A stretch of DNA of 20,993 nucleotides, taken from positions 1 to 20,993 of the forward strand of contig JAKAXP010000011.1 of assembly GCA_021816545.1 (NCBI GenBank). The letters run 5' to 3'. The first letter of the stretch is position 1. Every line of letters begins with the position of its first letter. The stretch is from Bacteroidota bacterium (GTDB lineage Bacteria > Bacteroidota > Bacteroidia > Bacteroidales > VadinHA17). Shown here in pieces: positions 15,255 through 20,993 of the stretch. The translations under genes and the position numbers were made by a program. The notes under the pieces are model-generated. The model was not told the origin of the DNA. It worked only from the letters and a program-made list of their open reading frames with translations, and made no database searches.

Positions 15255-16388
15255 ATGAGATCACTTAAAATCATTCTGCTGCCGCTTTGCCTGGGCATGG
15301 CTGTTGTCGCCCCCGCCCAGGAATCTGATTCAGTGCTTACACTCCTCTTCACGGGTGACATAATGGGTCATGACGGGCAGCTTGAATCAGCGCGCAATGA
15401 CTCAACAGGTGCATATGAATATGAAAGCGTATTCCGACATATAAACCCTTTCATCTCATCTGCAGATGTTGCAATCGGGAATCTCGAGGTAACCCTCGGA
15501 GGGCCGCCATACAGGGGATACCCTGCATTCAGCTCACCCGATGAGCTGGCAGTAGCCTGCAGAAATGCCGGTTTTGACATTCTGGGTACAGCAAACAACC
15601 ATTCAGCAGACCGTGGACCCAGGGGTATCTTCCGGACCATCAGGGTGCTTGACAGCCTTGAAATAAGGCATACCGGCACATGGCGAAGCCCGGAAGAGCG
15701 GGATATAATTTCACCCCTGATTTTCTGCCGTGATTCTCTCAGGATTGCACTGCTGGCATATACATACGGAACAAACGGGATAGTGGTGCCGCCGCCGGCG
15801 ACGGTGGCCTATATTGATACCGTGCGCGCTGCCGCAGACATCCGACGGGAAGAGTGGCTTGATGCCGACCTGAAGATTGTGTTCATCCACTGGGGCACAG
15901 AGTATGACACTCTCCCGTCAGCTGAACAGAAGAAGACGGCGGCGGCTCTGCTGAGGGCCGGAGCGGACATCATTATCGGATCACATCCTCATGTGGTGCA
16001 ACCCGTGACGGCCGAGGCAGATTCATCAGGCATTGATAACCCTATTGTATGGTCAATGGGGAACTTCGTATCAAACCAGAGAACCAGGAGACGTGACGGC
16101 GGGCTGATGATAAGGATTGACATAGCCGCTGACCGCGACAAACCGGTAATCTCCGATGCAGGATATGTCCTCACCTGGGTCTACACCCCCGTGGAAAACG
16201 GGAAACAGAGGTTTTATATCCTCCCCTGTGCCGAATTTGAGAAAAGGCCGGAGTTCTTTCAGAGGCCCGATGACTACAATGCCATGATGCTTTACATCAG
16301 GGATGCCAGGCGGCTCCTTGAGACCCATGGAAAAGGATTCAGGGAGATGACCCTTACCGACGGAAAATGGACCGGGGTTGACCGGTAG
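15255..16388 (+). CDS. CapA-family (PGA_cap) metallophosphoesterase, secreted
   Basis: This 377-residue protein has a signal peptide cleaved after APA (about residue 21). The CapA-type calcineurin-like fold has its metal and catalytic motifs in order: FTGDIMGHD (D35, H39), GNLEVTL (N76, E78), TANNHSADRG (N114, H116), IHWGTEYD (H212) and GSHPHVVQP (H244, H246). The family is named after a poly-gamma-glutamate capsule protein, but many members lie outside capsule operons and act as exported phosphoesterases of unknown substrate. No capB or capC is present here, so capsule synthesis is not indicated. The start ATG sits behind a complete promoter. The next gene begins 13 bp after the stop, so the two form an operon. 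Confidence 0.9.
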   Translation: MRSLKIILLPLCLGMAVVAPAQESDSVLTLLFTGDIMGHDGQLESARNDSTGAYEYESVFRHINPFISSADVAIGNLEVTLGGPPYRGYPAFSSPDELAVACRNAGFDILGTANNHSADRGPRGIFRTIRVLDSLEIRHTGTWRSPEERDIISPLIFCRDSLRIALLAYTYGTNGIVVPPPATVAYIDTVRAAADIRREEWLDADLKIVFIHWGTEYDTLPSAEQKKTAAALLRAGADIIIGSHPHVVQPVTAEADSSGIDNPIVWSMGNFVSNQRTRRRDGGLMIRIDIAADRDKPVISDAGYVLTWVYTPVENGKQRFYILPCAEFEKRPEFFQRPDDYNAMMLYIRDARRLLETHGKGFREMTLTDGKWTGVDR

Positions 16389-16401
16389 GAGATCCGTCAA
16401 T

Positions 16402-17145
16402 ATGATTATCTTTACACAGTATTCAATCTCATTGATGGAGGGATCAACAATACTTCTTGCAGGCACAGCCGTTACAATAGGTTTCGTTCACACCCTTGTC
16501 GGCCCTGACCATTATCTGCCGTTTATCGTCATGGGTGAGGCACGGAAATGGACAATCCGGAAAACCATGCTGATCACCTTCCTTTGCGGCCTGGGTCATG
16601 TCCTGAGCTCGGTGGTTGTGGGATTCATCGGCATCGCCGCGGGAATTTCCCTTTCCAGACTCGAATTCCTCGAAGGATTCAGGGGCAATATCGCAGCCTG
16701 GCTGCTGATAGCCTTCGGTCTGGTTTACATGCTTTTAAGCCTGCGTACCATGTACCGGAAGAAACAGCACGTCCACACTCATACACATACTGACGGTACC
16801 GCACATGAACACCGGCATGATCACTTCAGCGGACATGCACACGTACACCTTGCTGACAGGAAGAACCTCACACCGTGGATCCTCTTCCTGGTTTTTGTCC
16901 TTGGTCCCTGTGAACCACTGATTCCCATACTGATGTATCCGGCTGCAGAACATAATATAAGCGGGGCGATCCTCGTTTCACTGCTCTTCTCAGCAGTCAC
17001 CATTGCAACTATGATGACCGTTGTCCTGGCATTCAGGCTCGGATTCAGCCGTATCAACCTGAAGCCGCTCGAGCGCTGGGTCAATGTCATCGCCGGTGCA
17101 ACCATTGCAGTCTCAGGCCTTGCCATCCAGTTTCTTGGTCTCTGA
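16402..17145 (+). CDS. UreH/NicO-like membrane metal transporter with His-rich loop
   Basis: This 247-residue protein has about six membrane helices. The first carries H-x5-D-H (HTLVGPDHYLPF; H30, D36, H37), like the metal-binding motif of nickel/cobalt transporters. The second has GLGH. A cytoplasmic or periplasmic loop at residues 123-149 contains 11 His in alternating positions (HVHTHTHT, HEHRHDH, HAHVH), which is a metal-binding stretch. The next helix has GPCEPLIP, typical of the UreH-like transmembrane family. It probably moves a divalent metal (nickel, cobalt or another); the direction is not clear. A good Shine-Dalgarno AGGAGA lies 9 bp before the ATG. It shares an operon with the CapA-like gene, whose enzyme class needs a metal, though a link is speculative. 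Confidence 0.85.
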   Translation: MIIFTQYSISLMEGSTILLAGTAVTIGFVHTLVGPDHYLPFIVMGEARKWTIRKTMLITFLCGLGHVLSSVVVGFIGIAAGISLSRLEFLEGFRGNIAAWLLIAFGLVYMLLSLRTMYRKKQHVHTHTHTDGTAHEHRHDHFSGHAHVHLADRKNLTPWILFLVFVLGPCEPLIPILMYPAAEHNISGAILVSLLFSAVTIATMMTVVLAFRLGFSRINLKPLERWVNVIAGATIAVSGLAIQFLGL

Positions 17146-17160
17146 GATCATTTTTATTAG

Positions 17161-17168
17161 TAGCTTTG
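17161..17168 (+). promoter_or_regulatory. Putative -7 element before the DUF4290 gene
   Basis: TAGCTTTG matches TAnnTTTG and lies 15 bp before the ATG at 17184. CTTG at 17134-17137 is a weak -33 candidate with a 23-bp spacer. The gene can therefore be expressed apart from the transporter upstream. Confidence 0.5.
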
Positions 17169-17183
17169 ACCAAAATTTACCAG

Positions 17184-17846
17184 ATGAGTTTCGACTATAA
17201 TACACAGAGAAAACGAATGTCCCTGCCTGAATACGGAAGGAATGTCCAGAAGATGATTGAACATGTCAAGTCAATCAAAGATCCCGAGGAGAGGAACCAG
17301 GCGGCCAGGACCATTATACAGATCATGGGCAACCTGAATCCCACCCTCAGGGAGGTGACTGATTTCAGGCACAAGCTCTGGGATCACCTGATGATAATCG
17401 CTGATTTTGACCTAAATGTTGACTCACCCTATCCAGCCCCTGACAGGACAAAGCTTGACGCCAAGCCCAACAGGGTTCCCTACCACAACGGCGAAATCAA
17501 ATATGCCCATTACGGCCAGATTGTGCCTGCTTTGATTGAAGAAGCAGCAAAGATGGAAGACGGCGAGGAAAAGGATTATCTCACCGCCCTGATCCTGAAC
17601 CAGATGAAAAAAGACTACCTGACCTGGAACAAGGCACAGGTGGCTGACGAGATCATCATAAGGGACCTTCTGGTCTTATCCGGCAACAGGCTGAAGGTGC
17701 CAGAGAATTTCAAGATGTCAGATGTCAGGGATCTGTTGGCTCCTCCCAAGAGCAAAACCCAGGGAAAATATCAGGGCAGGCCCCAGGACAAATACCAGGG
17801 CAGGGCAGGAAAACAAAACAAGAAAAAACACAAGAACGGTTATTGA
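17184..17846 (+). CDS. DUF4290 family protein
   Basis: This 220-residue soluble protein is all helical in appearance and begins MSFDYNTQRKRMSLPEYGRNVQKMIEH, the characteristic opening of DUF4290. The family is found mainly in Bacteroidota; its role is unknown. Other conserved parts are NLNPTLREVTDFRHKLWDHL, PYHNGEIKYAHYG, and ALILNQMKKDYLTWNK. The last 30 residues are a basic tail (GKYQGRP, DKYQGRA, KQNKKKHKNGY) containing a 24-bp direct repeat (17766-17780 and 17790-17804). Such a tail could bind RNA or ribosomes, but that is a guess. The stop lies 19 bp before the RidA start, so the two are co-transcribed. Confidence 0.9.
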   Translation: MSFDYNTQRKRMSLPEYGRNVQKMIEHVKSIKDPEERNQAARTIIQIMGNLNPTLREVTDFRHKLWDHLMIIADFDLNVDSPYPAPDRTKLDAKPNRVPYHNGEIKYAHYGQIVPALIEEAAKMEDGEEKDYLTALILNQMKKDYLTWNKAQVADEIIIRDLLVLSGNRLKVPENFKMSDVRDLLAPPKSKTQGKYQGRPQDKYQGRAGKQNKKKHKNGY

Positions 17847-17865
17847 TTACCACAACTCTCAGGCT

Positions 17866-18249
17866 ATGAGCATCATAAACGTAACAACATATGAAGCACC
17901 ACTGCCGGCAGGACATTACTCCCAGGCAGTTATTTCAGGGAATATGATCTTTGTGTCAGGTCAATTACCCGTGGTACCCCTTACCGGTGACCGGCTGACC
18001 GGCAACATCAGTGAACAGACACTTCAGGCCCTGCAAAACGTGCTCAGCATTGTAAAGGCTGCAGGAGGCGATATTACAACAATAGCCCGCACCACTATCT
18101 ACACCACCGATGTAAAGTACTGGGAGGAGGTCAACAGGGTATATGCCGATTTCTTCGGCCCGGTGCACCCGGCAAGGTCTATCATCACCGTGGCGGGCCT
18201 CCATCACGGATGCCTTGTCGAGATTGAAGCCGTGGCCTTCACCCTTTAA
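17866..18249 (+). CDS. ridA: RidA family enamine/imine deaminase
   Basis: RidA hydrolyses reactive enamine and imine intermediates made by PLP enzymes such as threonine dehydratase, releasing ammonia and the 2-keto acid. The 127-residue protein is the normal length. It has GHYSQAVISGNMIFVSGQLP, the key Arg104 in HPARS (E. coli R105) and the E. coli E120 region in LVEIEAVA. A Cys found after the Arg in many homologues is Ile here. The substrate Arg and Glu are kept, so activity is likely. It acts in the cytoplasm as a trimer in known members. An in-frame extension to 17722 reads the DUF4290 tail in another frame and is not real. Confidence 0.93.
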   Translation: MSIINVTTYEAPLPAGHYSQAVISGNMIFVSGQLPVVPLTGDRLTGNISEQTLQALQNVLSIVKAAGGDITTIARTTIYTTDVKYWEEVNRVYADFFGPVHPARSIITVAGLHHGCLVEIEAVAFTL

Positions 18250-18276
18250 ATTGCCACTTTGTCAGTTTTAGCATTG

Positions 18277-18292
18277 TGGCCGGCATTTTGCT
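18277..18292 (+). promoter_or_regulatory. Sigma-54-type promoter before grpE-dnaJ
   Basis: TGGCCGGCATTTTGCT fits the sigma-54 (RpoN) consensus TGGCAC-N5-TTGC: GG and GC are ten bases apart, as required, with TGGC and TTGC fully matched. Just upstream TGTCA (18260-18264) and TAGCA (18269-18273) form an imperfect dyad. Transcription would start near 18303, before the ATG at 18320. This is a motif match only. Confidence 0.5.
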
Positions 18293-18319
18293 TAAGGCCG
18301 TTAGTAAACTGTTTTTATC

Positions 18320-18910
18320 ATGGTAAAAAAGAAGAGTCACGAAGAGAGGCATAACGAACACATGCCTGAGAAGGAAATAACTGATACCCAGACGAACACG
18401 GAGAGTGGTGCTTCCGGTCAGCAGACACCGGAAGGCGAACCCGGAGCCACGGTCACGGGCAAGGCCGAGGATGAACTGCTCGGAAAACTGACAGAAATGC
18501 AGGACAGGTATCTCCGTCTTTCAGCTGAATTTGATAATTACAGGAAGCGGACGCTCCGTGAAAAGATTGAGCTTTCACAGTCGGGCGGTGAGTCAGTGAT
18601 TAAAACGCTGCTGCCGGTTATTGATGATTTTGACAGGGCCATGAACTCAATGCGTGTCACGGACGATTGCAACGCAGTAAAAGCCGGCCTTGAGCTTATA
18701 TACAGCAAGGTCAATGAATTCCTGAAACAGAACGGTGTAAAGGAGATAGAGGCCATGAATGAACCCTTCGACAGTGACCGGCATGAGGCTGTAACAACGA
18801 TTACAGTGAATGATGAGACAAAGAAGGGTTTGATTATAGATGTTACCCAGAAGGGTTATACCCTCAATGAGAAAGTGATCCGCTTCCCGAAGGTGATAGT
18901 GGGCGAATAA
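18320..18910 (+). CDS. grpE: Nucleotide exchange factor GrpE
   Basis: GrpE releases ADP from DnaK so that the chaperone can let go of its client. The 196-residue protein has a polar, low-complexity N-terminus (to about residue 48). A long coiled-coil helix follows (LLGKLTEMQDRYLRLSAEFDNYRKRTLREK). The helical and beta-wing domain shows VIDDFDRAM, NGVKEIEAMNEPFDSDRHEAV and the C-terminal TQKGYTLNEKVIRFPKVIVGE. All family blocks are present. ATG 18320 is used; ATG 18362 is possible since the N-terminus is not conserved. dnaJ follows after 22 bp in the same operon, while dnaK is not in the window. Confidence 0.96.
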   Translation: MVKKKSHEERHNEHMPEKEITDTQTNTESGASGQQTPEGEPGATVTGKAEDELLGKLTEMQDRYLRLSAEFDNYRKRTLREKIELSQSGGESVIKTLLPVIDDFDRAMNSMRVTDDCNAVKAGLELIYSKVNEFLKQNGVKEIEAMNEPFDSDRHEAVTTITVNDETKKGLIIDVTQKGYTLNEKVIRFPKVIVGE

Positions 18911-18932
18911 CAGAAAGGTTCTGCACTGACAT

Positions 18933-20084
18933 ATGTCGAAGAGAGACTATTACGAAGTACTTGGAGTAAGCAAGGGAGCTTCAAAGGATGAGATAAAAAA
19001 GGCCTACAGGAAACAGGCGCTGAAGTATCATCCTGACAAGAACCCCGGTGACAAGGATGCCGAGGAGAAGTTCAAGGAAGCTGCCGAGGCCTATGAGGTT
19101 CTCAGCAATGATGAGAAGAAGGCACGGTATGACCAGTTCGGGCATGCCGGGATGAACGGAGGCGGTTTCGGAGGCGGTTTCGGAGGCGGGATGACAATGG
19201 AAGACATCTTCTCGTCATTCGGTGATATCTTCGGTGATGCCTTTGGCGGTGCCTTCGGATCGAGGCGCGGAGGCAGCCGCTCACGCAGCGTCAACAAGGG
19301 CTCCAACCTGAGGCTGAAGGTGAAACTCACACTTGAGGAGTTCGCCCATGGGGCGGAAAAGAGGGTGAAGGTAAACAAGTATGTCGCCTGTACCACCTGC
19401 CATGGCAGCGGTGCTGCATCTGACAGCGATGTGACAACATGTTCAGCCTGCAAGGGAACAGGTCATACAACCCGGGTGATGAACACAATCCTTGGCCAGA
19501 TGCAGACCACATCACCATGCAATGTCTGCGGTGGCGAAGGGAAGACAATTACAAAAAAGTGCCCGAAATGCTACGGTGAGGGTATTGTACAGGCTGAGGA
19601 GGTTATACCCCTCTCCATCCCTGCCGGGCTGGCTCCGGGGATGCAGCTCTCCGTGACCGGCAAGGGTAATGCGGCACGCCGCGGCGGTATCAACGGTGAC
19701 CTGATAGTGGTCATCGACGAGGAACCGCACGACGAACTCATTCGCGAGGGCAATGATCTGATATACAATCTGTTCATTAGTATACCTGATGCGATCCTGG
19801 GTGCCAATGTGGAGGTTCCTACAATTGAGGGAAAAGTCCGGATCAAGATTGACCCCGGCACACAGGGAGGCAAAATACTCAGACTCAGGGGAAAGGGGCT
19901 GCCCGATGTGAACGGGTACGGCAAGGGAGACCTGCTGGTGAATGTAAACGTATGGATACCAAAGAACCTCACCCGGGAGGAACTGAAAGCATTTGAGCAG
20001 TACCGGAATTCGTCAACCTTCACCCCCAAGCCTGATGCCGATGACAAGGGTTTCTTTGACCGGGTGAAGAATTACTTCTCCTGA
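18933..20084 (+). CDS. dnaJ: Chaperone DnaJ (Hsp40, class A)
   Basis: DnaJ delivers unfolded proteins to DnaK and stimulates its ATPase. The 383-residue protein has every part of a class A Hsp40. The J domain (1-70) has HPD at 33-35. A Gly/Phe-rich linker (about 71-115) is encoded partly by a 12-bp repeat (19157-19190). Four zinc-finger CxxCxGxG repeats have Cys at 153/156, 170/173, 196/199 and 210/213. A C-terminal substrate-binding domain follows (IPLSIPAGLAPGMQLSVTGKGNAARRGG). It is co-transcribed with grpE and ends at a strong intrinsic terminator. Confidence 0.97.
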   Translation: MSKRDYYEVLGVSKGASKDEIKKAYRKQALKYHPDKNPGDKDAEEKFKEAAEAYEVLSNDEKKARYDQFGHAGMNGGGFGGGFGGGMTMEDIFSSFGDIFGDAFGGAFGSRRGGSRSRSVNKGSNLRLKVKLTLEEFAHGAEKRVKVNKYVACTTCHGSGAASDSDVTTCSACKGTGHTTRVMNTILGQMQTTSPCNVCGGEGKTITKKCPKCYGEGIVQAEEVIPLSIPAGLAPGMQLSVTGKGNAARRGGINGDLIVVIDEEPHDELIREGNDLIYNLFISIPDAILGANVEVPTIEGKVRIKIDPGTQGGKILRLRGKGLPDVNGYGKGDLLVNVNVWIPKNLTREELKAFEQYRNSSTFTPKPDADDKGFFDRVKNYFS

Positions 20085-20107
20085 AAGCCGGAAAACAGCA
20101 ATATTAA

Positions 20108-20147
20108 AGGTTGATACGCCTCATACGGAACGTATCAGCCTTTTTTT
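20108..20147 (+). terminator. Intrinsic terminator after dnaJ
   Basis: AGGTTGATACG (20108-20118) and CGTATCAGCCT (20131-20141) form an 11-bp stem with one G-U pair and a 12-nt loop. Seven T's (20141-20147) follow directly. The hairpin starts 23 bp after the dnaJ stop and should end the grpE-dnaJ transcript. Confidence 0.9.
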
Positions 20148-20148
20148 A

Positions 20149-20156
20149 TATCTTTG
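20149..20156 (+). promoter_or_regulatory. Putative -7 element of the ABC transporter gene
   Basis: TATCTTTG matches TAnnTTTG, directly after the T-run of the dnaJ terminator and 40 bp before the ATG at 20197. The -33 region would lie inside the terminator hairpin and has no clear TTTG. Confidence 0.4.
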
Positions 20157-20196
20157 AATTTCCCGGACTTGTTTCTTTATTTAATGTGGAAAGACA

Positions 20197-20993
20197 ATGA
20201 TATTATTTGAAGCCAAAGACGTTACGAAACGCTTTGCTACCCAGACTGCACTTGACGGGGTCAGCATCAGCGTTCCAGAACAGAGCATTTACGGCCTCCT
20301 GGGGCCGAACGGAGCGGGCAAGACAACCCTGATCCGTATAATAAACCAGATAACGGCGCCGGACACCGGTGCCCTGTTCCTCAACGGCCGCCCCATGAAA
20401 CCAGATGATGTGAACATCATCGGATACCTTCCCGAGGAGCGCGGCCTCTACAAGAAAATGAAGGTGGGCGAACAGGCTCTCTACCTCGCACAGTTGAAAG
20501 GGCTGAGCCACGCCGAAGCCATGCGGAGGCTGAAATACTGGTTCAAAAAGCTTGCAATCACCGACTGGTGGGACAAGAAAGTGGAAGAGCTATCGAAGGG
20601 GATGCAGCAGAAGGTGCAGTTTGTCACCACCGTCCTCCACGAGCCGAAACTGCTTATCTTCGACGAACCTTTCACCGGGTTTGACCCGATCAACGTAAAG
20701 CAGATCAAGGACGAGATTCTCTTCCTTCGCGAAAGAGGTGCCACCATCATCTTTTCAACCCATAACATGAGTTCTGTTGAAGAACTGTGTGACAACATCA
20801 CCCTTATCAACAAGGCCAACACTATCCTCGAAGGGAGCGTGGAAAAGATACGGCATGACTGGGCCGGCAACGAGTTTGAAATAGTGTTTGCCGGTGAGGT
20901 TACCCCGTCTCCCAACGGTCACTTCACACTGCTCTCCTCAACCTTTGATGATGGACGGAGCAAGGTGCTCGTCAAAGCCACGGAGAGATCGGA
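20197..20993 (+). CDS. NatA-type ABC transporter ATP-binding protein (3' end outside the window)
   Basis: The frame is open from ATG 20197 to the window end; 265 residues are visible. It is the ATPase of an ABC exporter. Motifs are Walker A GPNGAGKT (36-43), a GYLPEERGLY Q-loop region typical of NatA-like ATPases, the ABC signature LSKGM (132-136), Walker B LLIFDEP (152-158) and the switch His189 in STHN. The C-terminal part after residue 210 looks like the extra domain (DUF4162-like) seen after many such ATPases. A permease gene is expected just downstream, outside the window. GGAAAG lies before the ATG as a possible ribosome-binding site. The substrate is unknown; Na+ export is known for NatA itself but cannot be assumed here. 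Confidence 0.93.
   Translation, partial: MILFEAKDVTKRFATQTALDGVSISVPEQSIYGLLGPNGAGKTTLIRIINQITAPDTGALFLNGRPMKPDDVNIIGYLPEERGLYKKMKVGEQALYLAQLKGLSHAEAMRRLKYWFKKLAITDWWDKKVEELSKGMQQKVQFVTTVLHEPKLLIFDEPFTGFDPINVKQIKDEILFLRERGATIIFSTHNMSSVEELCDNITLINKANTILEGSVEKIRHDWAGNEFEIVFAGEVTPSPNGHFTLLSSTFDDGRSKVLVKATERS

Noticed and set aside
15182..15361. Upstream extension of the DUF2179 gene on the minus strand
   Set aside because: It runs into the divergent CapA coding region and its promoter; the membrane domain begins at the ATG at 15181.
15255..16388. Capsule (poly-gamma-glutamate) operon
   Set aside because: Only a CapA-like enzyme is present; no capB or capC neighbours.
19157..19190. 12-bp tandem repeat in dnaJ as a notable element
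   Set aside because: It encodes the ordinary Gly/Phe-rich linker of DnaJ.

Overview
The window looks like chromosomal DNA of a Bacteroidota bacterium, probably in or near the Bacteroidales. The reasons are a TonB-dependent receptor with a carboxypeptidase-like N-terminal domain, several lipoproteins, DUF4251 and DUF4290 proteins that are largely confined to this phylum, and repeated matches to the Bacteroidota -7 promoter element TAnnTTTG a short way upstream of genes. Shine-Dalgarno sequences are mostly weak. I see no phage, transposon, CRISPR array, tRNA or rRNA. Both ends cut through genes.

Layout. At 2-874 (+) is the 3' part of a membrane-anchored LuxR-type regulator, convergent with a CHAD protein at 962-1837 (-). 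A phosphofructokinase (1997-3049) runs divergently from the CHAD gene, followed by a SixA-like phosphohistidine phosphatase (3142-3666) that overlaps polyphosphate kinase ppk1 (3666-5735) by one base. This is a phosphate-centred neighbourhood: polyphosphate synthesis, a polyphosphate-binding-type protein, a phosphohistidine phosphatase, and a PFK with mixed ATP/PPi-type motifs. An amidase-signature lipoprotein (5779-7380, -) converges on ppk1.

From 11476 down to 7499 on the minus strand is a thiamine uptake operon: TPP riboswitch, TonB-dependent receptor, PnuC/PnuT-type permease and thiamine pyrophosphokinase. It takes a thiamine compound through the outer membrane, across the inner membrane, and converts it to TPP, which acts back on the riboswitch. 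Short 8-bp tandem repeats sit between pnuC and the kinase gene.

Divergent from the riboswitch are a DUF3052-like protein (11584-12000) and a one-base-overlapping GH29 alpha-L-fucosidase lipoprotein (12000-13520), then a DUF4251 secreted protein and a small unknown lipoprotein. The gap before the DUF4251 gene carries two interleaved perfect inverted repeats. A DUF2179-family membrane protein (-) then faces away from a CapA-like phosphoesterase and a histidine-rich metal transporter (+).

The right end holds DUF4290, RidA, grpE and dnaJ. grpE has a well-spaced sigma-54-type promoter match, and dnaJ ends at a strong intrinsic terminator. The last gene is a NatA-type ABC ATPase that runs off the window.

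Most genes belong to known families. The parts that are least explained are the CHAD/PFK/SixA/PPK1 neighbourhood with SixA coupled to PPK1, the interleaved repeats at 13522-13567, the anti-aptamer pairing in the riboswitch leader, and the sigma-54-like site before grpE.
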